From contig NC_086034.1 of the NCBI RefSeq assembly GCF_036323735.1, positions 45,356,439 through 45,420,438 on the forward strand: a DNA stretch of 64,000 nt, written 5' to 3'. Position 1 is the first letter of the stretch. Each line of letters opens with the position of its first letter. Shown here one piece after another: positions 1 to 11,127 of this stretch. The notes beneath the pieces were generated by a model. That model had not been told where the DNA came from and did no database searches. It saw only the letters and a list, made by a program, of their open reading frames with translations. Source of the DNA: Rattus norvegicus (Eukaryota > Chordata > Mammalia > Rodentia > Muridae). The position numbers and the translations under genes are program-made.

Positions 1-1454
1 GAATCTGAAGGAAAGATGACATATGTCTCCATTGTTATGAGACATGTATTATTTTGGTCATTTTAAAATCATAAAATACTTAAGGCTAGCAAGACTCCAG
101 GCAGGGGCATTGTTCCATAAACCCAAGTCTTGGTTTGTGCTGTGAGTATAAAATGATTCTGCAGAGCACATTGTTTTTAGCACCATATCCTGTTTAAGAT
201 GCACCCTGGTTCTTACTCTTAACACCCTTAGCAAATGTTGATGATAACTCCAGATAGCTTTATCTACCCCATTTCCTGTTAGAGGTAAGGCATCCAATAC
301 TGAATTTAGATTTCAGAAACTACTAACAGGGATAAATCATTGAGACCTAGTGCACGTTTCTTTAGTATAATGACTATGTGCACTTTAATTCCTCATTGTT
401 ATATTCCTTCTACTATACCACGACTTTTGTTCTGCATACCTTGGAATTTTCCTTCCTACCTGAAGAACAAATCATCCCCACCCTCAGCAGAAGAACTTGC
501 AAACAAAGACCCCTGCTCTGCTTTTCCCTCTACTGGATTCCAGTTGTTACTTTCCTGCTGTTCTGTCTCCAAGCAGATTGTAGGCAGACTGGCCATCTGT
601 TGCCAGGTCACAGCTGCCTCTTCTGAACAACTCTCTCATTTTCCCATCCCATTTCTAAATGCCTGCATATTGCTATCCACTGCTTTTGCCACCTGCTGAA
701 GAGCTGACAAAACAGGTCTCTATTTGGGATTTTGGCTTTGAATATTCTTCTAAGACATAGAAGTCGTGTTTCTTTTTTGCAAACATGCACGTTACAGACT
801 TCTTTCTGAAGGAAATTTTTCCTGGGACACATCCCAGGCTCCCCAGTGTTTAAGAACTATACCATATCACAGACTACAGTACGTGGACCATTCATGCAAG
901 GTTCTTTCTATTAACCTGCACGGTGTGTATTTCATTTGATAATTAACATTATGTTTTTACTTACTGATGTGAGATTTGGACTTGGAGTTTCTGTGTTTTA
1001 TTAATAATATAAAAAATAAGAAAATAGGTGAAGAAGCAAGGGAGCTATATTCAAGTATGAGGTAAGGAGATCATGTGGCAGGGACTCTCTTCTGGTAAGA
1101 ATCGCGTGGCCTACTCATAATAATTCTATCTCTTTCCTGGTCAAAAATTTCCCATGGATGTCAGACCTTTCTCTAATGATGCTAAATAGCATGCACCATA
1201 ACTATTTTAAGTTATAACATTTTTGTTCACTCCATACCTGATGAAATTCAAGGACACAGCCCTCAATTTTAAGTTGAGAAAAGCATCTCTATGGGGATGT
1301 AAGACAAGATATTCCAGGCATATTATATTCTATATGCATAGACAGCTTAGAGACTTCAAAATTGTTTTGTGCAGCAGAAATATAATATATGACAGGTAAT
1401 AGTGCTGGTTTTTCTAGTGATCACACTAAAGAGAATTAAATGAAATAGGTACAG
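1..1454. other. AT-rich DNA, no feature recognised
   Basis: I recognise no gene or repeat here. Short open frames exist (58-297 on minus, 340-699 on plus), but they match no protein family I know, have no splice or promoter context, and are of a length expected by chance. Confidence 0.5.
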
Positions 1455-1720
1455 GGCGGGGGTGGGGGTAAGGAGTTGACCAGGTGCTCAGTGTGCCTGG
1501 GGCAGAAACTTAGAAGGCTGAGTTCAGATTCTCTGTGCCCAGGTCAAAAGCTCAGTGTGGCGGGGAACACATGCAATCTTAGAGGATGTGGAGGCAGTAG
1601 GACCCTGGGGTTTGTTCAGACCCTAGCCTGAATATCTAGGTAAGTTTCAATGAAAGACTGGCTTAAAAAGATGGAGGAAAGTAAATGAAGGTCTTCTCAC
1701 CTTCACGTGTGCATATACGA
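1455..1720 (+). mobile_element. Degenerate B4-type SINE
   Basis: The stretch follows the order of a rodent B4 element: a tRNA-like head (gctcagtg...ggctgagttcagatt), a middle with a B1-like part (gcaatcttagaggatgtggagg), then gaccctgggg and a CA-rich end that leads into the neighbouring microsatellite. It is strongly diverged, so the family call is tentative. Confidence 0.4.
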
Positions 1721-1787
1721 GTATTTAAGCACCTTTCTATTGTCCTTGTCTCTGCCTTGTCTTTGTCTATCTCTGTCTTAGACTTTG

Positions 1788-1793
<6 letters not shown>

Positions 1794-1870
<77 letters not shown>

Positions 1871-1974
1871 ACACACACTCACACACAAACATACACACAT
1901 ACACACATACACACACACACTCACACACACAAACATACACACATAAACACACACACTCACACAGAGTGGGGGGG
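1794..1974. repeat. Compound (TC)n-(CA)n microsatellite with G8 end
   Basis: A pure TC run at 1794-1838 passes directly into a CA-rich run at 1838-1963 with interruptions (CAGA, CAAACATA, ACTC), followed by a run of eight G at 1967-1974. Open frames through it encode only Ser-Leu, Thr-His or Cys-Val repeats and are not genes. The CA part may have grown from the tail of the B4-like SINE just upstream. Confidence 0.95.
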
Positions 1975-2329
1975 GATACAGTTGTAATGGAATTAACCCA
2001 CAGTTGGATCATGCTCCAATCAGGAGTCAGAGACTACTTAAGTAAAACTTCAGTGCCAGGCAAGGGATACTTCAAATTGAGTTATTGGTTGGAGTGATGA
2101 CGAACCCGCTTCCCAGTCTAGGCTACTGTTATCATCTTTGGGTTGCTGGAGTGATTATAAAGGAAATACCTTGTCATAGAAGTCACCACATACTTGAGAT
2201 ATAGGACATGAAGAACTCAGGATAGCGTTGGCCTAGAAAGTTCTTTCTTGAAGGTTAGTTTTCACAGGATTGGACGCTGGTATTCAGGGTCTCAAGGTAA
2301 AAAGATGTCAATAGACCTAACCAGTGGTA
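1975..2329. other. No feature recognised
   Basis: Mixed-composition DNA between the microsatellite and an old repeat. No gene, RNA or repeat family recognised. Confidence 0.4.
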
Positions 2330-3022
2330 AAACCTAACATCCAAAACAACAATGGAACCAGCAAGATATCCCCATTCATTCAACAATGTGCTTGTAGCTT
2401 GGGCATATCCAATAGCTGCCTAATTCAATCTAAAATTTATTCAGTTTGAGGGAACTTATACCTGATACTGTACATCTATCCAGTAGTTGCTCACAATCAC
2501 TAAGGGAAAGCCTACTAATTCTATATCACTAAAACAATATGCTTTCAAACTGTCCTTTAAATAGTTATTTTTATACCCAACTATAAATGCATCTAATCAA
2601 AAAGCTCCTTTTTGCAGGTTAGATTCACAACTGGCCAAAATGCATAGAACAGGTGACAAGTCAGCTCTAGGTGACACATCTATACAGCTGTCTACAGAAG
2701 ATCCATAAAGGACACCTGAGTCAGCACACCAGCCTGACACAAAACCAACTTCTCAAACACCCTACCTTTGGATGAAGAGATACAAGCAGTCACTGAACCA
2801 TGATGGAGAGAGAACCAGTTCCTTTTAGAAATGAAACCCCAAGGCCTAAACATCTCCCCAAAGGGCAACTCTAATTGGATTTCATAGATTATAGAAGTAA
2901 AGAATTCAAGATGGAGTGGGTGGGGAACATTGGGAGACCGGAAGTGAGAACAGAGGGAATGAGTGAAAATGATCCATACAATACTTTTTTACGCATGGAT
3001 TCCTAAAATAAATAAAAAAATA
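2330..3022 (+). repeat. Old interspersed rodent repeat, family not named
   Basis: The text from 'aacaatggaaccagcaagat' through 'aaccccaaggcctaaacatc' resembles a dispersed rodent sequence I have met in many loci, and it ends in an A-rich tail (aaaataaataaaaaaat) at about 3006-3022, as retrotransposed copies do. I cannot name the family with confidence. Stops occur in every frame. Confidence 0.35.
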
Positions 3023-5000
3023 CAGATTTCCAAAGATTTGGGTAGCTTGGGGAATTTGCTTTAGGAATATAGTAGAGGCTGGAGTGTATCTTAGAAAGAG
3101 ATAAAATGTTTGCTAGGTATTTGGAAGGTTTGGGTTCTGTGCTTAACACTCAAATGACAAACAGCCAAGAATAATTTAGTGTAACAGAAAGTAACTTAGT
3201 GCAGGTAAAGCAGCCAACATTTTCTTGCAACATCAACCTATGAAATAACATGTTAAACGCAAAGATGTTAAACAGACCAACACGGTAAAGAAAGAAAATA
3301 AGTCAGTACTTCCAGTGCAAAGAAAAATATTAGGCTTAACAGTGAAATTCTCTAGGAAAAACACTCAGCATCTTATTCTTGCCATGTAGCATGACCTCTT
3401 TAAAAGCTCTCATCTCATTTCCAAAAGGAAATAGAAAATCGATAAAAACATCAACAAGTAAAGTAAGCCAGGTGCTTCAAAGAGGAAATAGAAAATCAAT
3501 AAAGCACCCAGCAAAGTAAGTTCTATGGCAACATTTATAAAGGAAATTAGTATATGATCAAAGGAAGAAAGTCTATGGGCCTAATATACAGAATGATTTA
3601 ATATCATAAGGACCAGGAGAGATGCTGATTCCTCAGAGACCTATGAGGATTTTCTTTCTTTGTTCTTGAAACAAAAAGGAGTTATAATGACTCACTGTGG
3701 TACAGTTATTGGATACATAGTTTCAAATTAGCACATTTTAAAACATATAGGTATTTGTTATTTTACATTTTATTCAGGTTGAGTTTTGATACAAAAATTA
3801 GGTATAATATGATAAAAGTTGTGACTTTCATTGCTATCGGCTTTTCTGGTATTCACGATCACTCTGCCCAAGTGTTACATTTGGCTATTTCTTCAGAGTT
3901 TGGGCGTAATGTAAATCTTTCTACTCTTTTATCCACATATTTAAAGGACATAATATTAGCTTTTGTAAGATTGCATATATTTATAGAACAAGGATTAACA
4001 TATGAGCAAGAATCTAATCCCTTTTAAATAACTTTTAATCTATGTAATTTATAATGACTTTTAAATTACCTCAAGATATTTTTAAATGGTAAAAGCATTA
4101 GAATTATGAAATTGCATTCCAAGTTTAGTGGAGATAATACTCTAGTTACTTTGATACCATAAGATAGGTAGTAGAATAAATGTATTTTGAAAAGATTTTT
4201 AAATTTTAATTTTAATGAAGAAAACTGAAATAGAAGAATATATGGTTTTAAAAGTATATTCTAAGCTGCTTCTAACTATAAAAACAACATTTTTATTTTA
4301 GAATAGGCTTAATGTTTACAGAAATTTTGGATGTAATTATTCCCATCCCTTAAAAAAAAACTTACTGTTCTTTTTGTCAGTATTTTCCATATCAGACTAC
4401 TTAAAAAGTATGTGTAGCCCTCAGCTAAGTAGTGAGGAATTGTGTTCTTTGTCCTTGGATGGGGAATATGTGGATAGCTTGATTGAAATTTTACGTTGGA
4501 GACCTATACTCCTTTGGTGACTATTTGTTCACCTGTACTAATATGAACTTTTTCATTTTGTTCTTGAGCAAATAATTCTATGTAGCTTAATTCTGCTTTT
4601 CAAGATGCTCCAGTCTTGATTTGTCCTGTCTCATTAACATTCCACATGCATGTGTACATATGCTTTTGTTTGCCTGAGTTCCATAGTCTCTGGCCTTACC
4701 AGATGTTTCCAAATTCCCTTACACATTTCTTATTGCAACCTTTAAATTCATTATTACTCAGGGAACGCTCATTCCTTGTAGTACAGAATAGTTTTAGCAA
4801 CCAGATTCTGGTCAATTTATATGCTCCTTGTTAATAGCCAGGTATCATTATTTCTAAGATTCCCAGTTGACATTATGAGGGCAGAACAGGCTCTGTATAT
4901 GTGGATGTGTATATAGTATTAGGTAGACTCATTATTTCACATATATATACATATATTATCTAGACAGAATAGTTGAACAAGACTTGCATTTGTGCATGCA
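3023..5000. other. AT-rich DNA with a small direct duplication
   Basis: No gene recognised. A short imperfect direct repeat (aggaaatagaaaatc...aaagtaag) occurs at 3426-3465 and again from 3483, 57 bp apart. An open frame of 90 codons at 3755-4027 (+) has no recognisable similarity and is probably chance. Confidence 0.5.
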
Positions 5001-5056
5001 TACACACACACATGTACACACATGTACACACACACATGTACACACACACACACACA
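5001..5056. repeat. CA-rich microsatellite with ACATGT interruptions
   Basis: Runs of CACA alternate with CATGTA, ending in a pure CA run. About 250 bp of AT-rich unique-looking DNA then separates it from the poly(T) that marks the 3' end of L1-A. Confidence 0.9.
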
Positions 5057-5390
5057 TCTATTCTCACCATTCTTTATCTATGGCTTTAGGAACTATGTTA
5101 GTAATGAAGAGGTTACATTACTGTCTTATTGCTGCTTTGTAGTTGTGGGTTTCTGTATTTTAATGGGGGGTAATAATGACCGGCTAGTACTTATCTGCTA
5201 CTTCTACACCAATCTCGTTTTATGGATAGGGTTACTACTTGCCTATATATTTTTTTATTGGCATCTCATAGAATCTCATGTTTATTTACTGCTTAGCTGA
5301 CCAAGGTTGTTTTATTTATTTTTTTTTATTAACTTGAGTATTTCTTATATACATTTCAAGTGTTATTCCCTTTCCCGGTTTCCGGGCAAA

Positions 5391-5462
5391 CATCCCCCTC
5401 CCCCCTCCCCTTCCTTATGGGTGTTCCCCTCCCAACCCTCCCCCCATTGCCGCCCTCCCCCC
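5391..5462 (-). other. L1-A 3' UTR polypurine (G-rich) tract
   Basis: On the L1 sense strand this is a purine tract with several runs of four or more G, seen as CCCCC runs on plus. Rodent L1 3' UTRs are known for such tracts, which can fold as G-quadruplexes in principle. Equivalent tracts lie at about 45061-45140, 48906-48982 and 56420-56500 in the other L1 copies. Confidence 0.75.
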
Positions 5463-6036
5463 ATAGTCTAGTTCACTGGGGGTTCAGTATTAGCAGGACC
5501 CAGGGCTTCCCCTTCCACTGGTGCTCTTACTAGGATATTCATTGCTACCTATGGGGTCAGAGTCCAGGGTCAGTCCATGTATAGTCTTTAGGTAGTGGCT
5601 TAGTCCATGGAAGCTCTGGTTGCTTGGCATTGTTGTACTTTTGGGGTCTCGAGCCCCTTCAAGCTCTTCCAGTTCTTTCTCTGATTCCTTCAACGGGGGA
5701 CCTATTCTCAGTTCAGTGGTTTGCTGCTGGCATTCGCCTCTCTATTTGCTGTATTCTGGCTGTGTCTCTCAGGAGCGATCTACATCCGGCTCCTGTCAGT
5801 CTGCACTTCTTTGCTTCATCCATCTTGTCTAATTGGGTGGCTGTATATGTATGGGCCACATGTGGGGCAGGCTCTGAATGGGTGTTCCTTCAGTCTCTGT
5901 TTTAATCTTTGCCTCTCCCTTCCCTGCCAAGGGTATTCTTTTTCCTCATTTAAAGAAGGAGTGAAGCATTCACATTTTGATCATCCGTCTTGAGTTTCGT
6001 TTGTTCTAGGGATCTAGGGTAATTCAAGCATTTGGG

Positions 6037-9000
6037 CTAATAGCCACTTATCAATGAGTGCATACCATGTATGTCTTTCTGTGATTGGGTTAGCTCACTC
6101 AGGATGATATTTTCCAGTTCCAACCATTTGCCTACGAATTTCATAAACTCGTTGTTTTTGATAGCTGAGTAATATTCCATTGTGTAGATGTACCACATTT
6201 TCTGTATCCATTCCTCTGTTGAAGGGCATCTGGGTTCTTTCCATTTTCTGGCTATTATAAATAAGGCTGCGATGAACATAGTGGAGCACGTGTCTCTTTT
6301 ATATGTTGAGGCATCTTTTGGGTATATGCCCAAGAGAGGTATAGCTGGATCCTCAGGCAGTTCAATGTCCAATTTTCTGAGGAACCTCCAGACTGATTTC
6401 CAGAATGGTTTTACCAGTCTGCAATCCAACCAACAATGGAGGAGTGTTCCTCTTTCTCCACATCCTCGCCAGCATCTGCTGTCACCTGAGTTTTTGATCT
6501 TAGCCATTCTCACTGGTGTGAGGTGAAATCTCAGGGTTGTTTTGATTTGCATTTCCCTTATGACTAAAGATGTTGAACATTTCTTTAGGTGTTTCTCAGC
6601 CATTCGGCATTCCTCAGCTGTGAATTCTTTGTTTAGCTCTGAACCCCATTTTTAATAGGGTTATTTGTTTCCCTGCGATCTAACTTCTTGAGTTCTTTGT
6701 ATATTTTGGATATAAGGCCTCTATCTGTTGTAGGATTGGTAAAGATCTTTTCCCAATCTGTTGGTTGCCGTTTTGTCCTAACCACAGTGTCCTTTGCCTT
6801 ACAGAAGCTTTGCAGTTTTATGAGATCCCATTTGTCGATTCTTGATCTTAGAGCATAAGCCATTGGTGTTTCGTTCAGGAAATTTTTTCCAGTGCCCATG
6901 TGTTCCAGATGCTTCCCTAGTTTTTCTTCTATTAGTTTGAGTGTGTCTGGTTTGATGTGGAGGTCCTTGATCCACTTGGACTTAAGCTTTGTACAGGGTG
7001 ATAAGAATGGATCGATCTGCATTCTTCTACATGTTGCCCTCCAGTTGAACCAGCACCATTTGCTGATAATGCTATCTTTTTTCCATTGGATGGTTTTGGC
7101 TCCTTTGTCAAAAATCAAGTGACTATAGGTGTGTGGGTTCATTTCTGGGTCTTCAATTCTATTCCATTGGTCTATCTGTCTGTCTCTGTACCAATACCAT
7201 GCAGTTTTTATCACTATTGCTCTGTAATACTGCTTGAGTTCAGGGATAGTGATTCCCCCTGAAGTCCTTTTATTGTTGAGGATAGCTTCAGCTATCCTGG
7301 TTTTTTTGTTAGTCCAGATGAATTTGCAAATTGTTCTGTCTAACTCTTTGAAGAATTGGATTGGTATTTTGATGGGGATTGCATTGAATCTGTAGATTGC
7401 TTTTGGTAAAATGGCCATTTTTACTAAATTAATCCTGCCAATCCATGAGCATGGGAGATCTTTCCATCTTCTGAGGTCTTCTTCAATTTCTTTCCTCAGT
7501 GTCTTGAAGTTCTTATTGTACAGATCTTTTACTTGCTTGGTTAAAGTCACACCGAGGTACTTTATATTATTTGGGTCTATTATGAAGGTTTTCGTTTCCC
7601 TAATTTCTTTCTCGGCTTGTTTCTCTTTTGTATAGAGGAAGGCAACTGATTTATTTGAGTTAATTTTATACCCAGCTACTTTGCTGAAGTTGTTTATCAG
7701 CTTTAGTAGTTCTCTGGTGGAACTTTTGGGATCACTTAAATATACTATCATGTCATCTGCAAATAGTGATATTTTGACCTCTTCTTTTCTGATCTGTATC
7801 CCCTTGATCTCCTTTTGTTGTCTGATTGCTCTGGCTAGAACTTCAAGAACTATATTGAATAAGTAGGGAGAGAGTGGGCAGCCTTGTCTAGTCCCTGATT
7901 TTAGTGGGATTGCTTCAAGTTTCTCTCCATTTAGTTTAACGTTAGCAACTGGTTTGCTGTATATGGCTTTCACTATGTTTAGGAATGGGCCTTGAATTCC
8001 TATTCTTTCCAGGACTTTTATCATGAAGGGGTGTTGAATTTTGTCAAATGCTTTCTCAGCATCTAATGAAATGGTCATGTGGTTCTGTTCTTTCAGTTTG
8101 TTTATATAATGGATCACATTGATGGTTTTCCGTATATTAAACCATCCCTGCATGCCTGGGATGAAGCCTACTTGATCATGGTGAATGATTGTTTTGATGT
8201 GCTCTTGAATTCGGTTTGCCAGAATTTTATTGAGTATTTTTGCATCGATATTCATAAGGGAAATTGGTCTGAAGTTCTCTTTCTTTGTTGTGTCTTTGTG
8301 TGGTTTAGGTATAAGAGTAATTGTGGCTTCGTAGAAGGAATTCGGTAGTGCTCCATCTGTTTCAATTTTGTGGAATATTTTGGATAATATTGGTATGAGG
8401 TCTTCTATGAAGGTTTAATAGAATTCTGCACTAAACCCGTCTGGACCTGGGCTCTTTTTGGTTGGGAGACCTTTAATGACTGCTTCTATTTCCTTAGGAG
8501 TTATGGGGTTGTTTAACTGGTTTATCTGTTCCTGATTTAACTTCGATACCTGGTATCTGTCTAGGAAATTGTCCATTTCCTGAAGATTTTCAAGTTTTGT
8601 TGAATATAGGTTTTTATAGTAAGATCTGATGATTTTTTGAATTTCCTCTGAATCTGTAGTTATGTCTCCCTTTTCATTTCTGATTTTGTTAATTTGGACG
8701 CACTCTCTGTGTCCTCTCGTTAGTCTGGCTAAGGGTTTATCTATCTTGTTGATTTTCTCAAAGAACCAACTTTTGGTTCTGTTGATTCTTTCTATGGTCC
8801 TTTTTGTTTCTACTTGGTTGATTTCAGCTCTGAGTTTGATTATTTCCTGCCTTCTACTCCTCCTGGGTGTATTTGCTTCTTTTTGTTCTAGAGCTTTTAG
8901 GTGTGCTGTCAAGCTGCCTACATATGCTCTTTCCTGTTTCTTTCTGCAGGCACTGAGCGCTATGAGTTTTCCTCTTAGCACAGCTTTCATTGTGTCCCAT

Positions 9001-9859
9001 AAGTTTGGGTATGTTGTATCTTCATTTTCATTAAATTCTAAAAAGTTTTTAATTTCCTTATTTCTTCCTTGACCAGGTTATCATTGAGTAGAGCATTGTT
9101 CAATTTCCACGTATATGTGGGCATTCTTCCCTTATTGTTATTGAAGACCAGTTTTAGGCCGTGGTGGTCCGATAGCACGCGTGGGATTATTTCTATCTTT
9201 CTGTACCTGTTGAGGCCCGTTTTTTGACCAATTATATGGTCAATTTTGGAGAAAGTACCATGAGGAGCTGAGAAGAAGGTATATCCTTTTGCTTTAGGAT
9301 AGAATGTTCTATAAATATCCGTTAAGTCCATTTGGCTCATGACTTCTCTTAGTCTGTCGACATCACTGTTTAATTTCTGTTTCCATGATCTGTCCATTGA
9401 TGAGAGTGGGGTGTTGAAATCTCCCACTATTATTGTGTGAGGTGCAATGTGTGTTTTGAGCTTTAGTAAGGTTTGTTTTACGTATGTAGGTGCCCTTGTA
9501 TTTGGGGCATAGATATTTAGGATTGAGAGTTCATCTTGGTGGATTTTTCCTTTGATGAATATGAATTGTCCTTCCTTATATTTTTTGATGACTTTTAGTT
9601 GGAAATTGATTTTATTTGATATTAGAATGGCTACTCCAGCTTGCTTCTTCTGACCATTTGCTTGGAAAGTTGTTTTCCAGCCTTTCACTCTGAGGTAGTG
9701 TCTGTCTTTGTCTCTGAGGTGTGTTTCCTGTAGGCAGCAGAATTCAGGGTCCTCGTTGCGTATCCAGTTTGTTAATCTATGTCTTTTTATTGGGGAGTTG
9801 AGGACATTGATATTGAGAGATATTAAGGAATAGTGATTATTGCTTCCCGTTATATTCAT
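6037..9859 (-). pseudogene. L1-A ORF2 (endonuclease/reverse transcriptase), broken
   Basis: ORF2 encodes the endonuclease and reverse transcriptase that perform target-primed reverse transcription. Start ATG at 9857-9859. The N-terminal APE-type endonuclease (9038-9859) shows QETH, VGDFNTP and SDHHGLKL motifs, with NINVLN where L1-D has NINGLN. The reverse transcriptase follows, with QGCPLSP and the catalytic LFADDM motif near 7750, then a C-terminal part with a C-x-C-type cluster (SRCWRGCGERGTLLHCW). Lesions by comparison with L1-D or other copies: a 4-bp deletion near 9052-9062 that shifts frame; a TAA stop at 8415-8417 where L1-D reads CAA (Gln); and a 1-bp loss in the T-run near 6650 that ends the main frame at 6633 and puts the last ~190 residues (6037-6603) in another frame. 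It cannot encode an intact protein. Confidence 0.95.
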
Positions 9860-9918
9860 ATATGGATGTGAGGTTATGTTTGTGTGCTTTCATTCTCTTT
9901 GTTTTGTTGCCAAGACGG

Positions 9919-11127
9919 TTACTTTCTTGCTTCTTCTAGGGTATAGCTTGCCTGCTTATGTTGGGCTTTACCATTTATTATCCTTTGTAGTGCTGGATTT
10001 GTAGAAAGATATTGTGTAAATTTGGTTTTGTCATGGAATATCTTGGTTTCTCCATCAATGTTAATTGAGAGTTTTGCTGGATACAGTAACCTGGGCTGGC
10101 ATTTGTGTTCTCTTAGGGTCTGTATGACATCAGTCCAGGATCTTCTGGCCTTCATAGTTTCTGGCGAGAAGTCTGCTGTGATTCTGATAGGTCTCTCTTT
10201 ATATGTTACTTGACCTTTTTTCCTTACTGCTTTTAATATTCTTTCTTTATTTTGTGCGTTTGGTGTTTTGACAATTATGTGACGGGAGGTGTTTCTTTTC
10301 TGGTCCAATCTATTTGGAGTTCTGTAGGCTTCTTGTATGTCTATGGGTATCTCTTTTTTTAGGTTAGGGAAGTTTTCTTCTATGATTTTGTTGAAGATAT
10401 GTACTGGTCCTTTGAGCTGGGAGTCTTCACTCTCTTCTATACCTTTTATCCTTAGGTTTGATCTTCTCATTGAGTCCTGGATTTCCTGTATGTTTTGGAC
10501 CAGTAGCTTTTTCCGCTTTCATTATCTTTGACAGTTGAGTCAATGATTTCTATGGAATCTTCTGCTCCTGAGATTCTCTCTTCCATCTCTTGTATTCTGT
10601 TGGTGAAGCTTGTATCTACAGCTCCTTGTCTCTTCTTTTGGTTTTCTATATCCAGGGTTGTTTCCATGTGTTCTTTCTTGATTGCTTCTATTTCCATTTT
10701 TAATTCCTTCAACTGTTTGATTGTGTTTTCCTGGAATTCTTTCAGGGATTTTTGTGTCTCCTCTCTATGGGCTTCTACTTGTTTATTTATGTTTTCCTGG
10801 AATTCTTTCAGGGATTTTTGTGTCTCCTCTGCATGGGCTTCTACTTGTTTATTTATGTTTTCCTGGAATTCTTTCAGGGACTTTTGCGATTCTTTCAGGC
10901 ATTTTTGCGATTCCTCTCTGTAGGCTTCTACTTGTTCTCTAAGGGAGTTCTTCACGTCTTTCTTGAAGTCCTCCAGCATCATGATCAAAAATGATTTTGG
11001 AACTAGGTCTTGATTTTCTGGTGTGTTTGGATATTCCATATTTGTTTTGATGGGAGAATTGGGGTCCGATGGTGCCATGTAAAACTTGGTTTCTGTTGCT
11101 TGGGTTCCTGTGCTTGCCTCTCGCCAT
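9919..11127 (-). pseudogene. L1-A ORF1 (RNA-binding chaperone), broken
   Basis: ORF1 encodes the trimeric nucleic-acid chaperone that coats L1 RNA. The start reads MARGKHRNPSNRNQ at 11127. The N-terminal half is a Glu/Lys/Gln-rich coiled coil that contains a 66-bp (22-residue) tandem repeat at 10729-10860 and a third partial unit from 10861. The C-terminal half (9919-10470) holds the RNA-recognition and C-terminal domains (MRRSNLRIKGIEE..., AYRTPNRLDQKR, ARRSWTDVIQTL). Two lesions relative to L1-D: a 1-bp insertion at about 11081-11085, just after the start region, and a 1-bp deletion near 10519. The protein is therefore in three pieces in different frames. Confidence 0.93.
10729..10926 (-). 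repeat. 66-bp tandem repeat in L1-A ORF1 coiled coil
   Basis: The motif tcctggaattctttcaggga starts at 10729, 10795 and 10861, exactly 66 bp apart; the first two units are complete, the third diverges after about 25 bp. The period of 22 codons keeps the reading frame and extends the coiled coil. L1-D has the same arrangement from 61196, 61262 and 61328. Confidence 0.95.

Noticed and set aside
58..297. 79-codon minus-strand frame, possibly an exon
   Set aside because: No family similarity, no clear splice sites or coding bias that I can see, and such lengths occur by chance.
1685..1987. Open frame of 100 codons ending in His-Thr repeats
   Set aside because: It is translation of the TC/CA microsatellite; reverse frames give Cys-Val and Arg-Glu repeats, as expected for simple repeats.
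3755..4027. 90-codon plus-strand frame with a hydrophobic start
   Set aside because: AT-rich chance frame; no motif, promoter or repeat context supports it.
10528..10994. Plus-strand frames with repeated CFPGILSGIF-type units
   Set aside because: They are the antisense of the 66-bp repeats in L1 ORF1, not a separate repeat protein.
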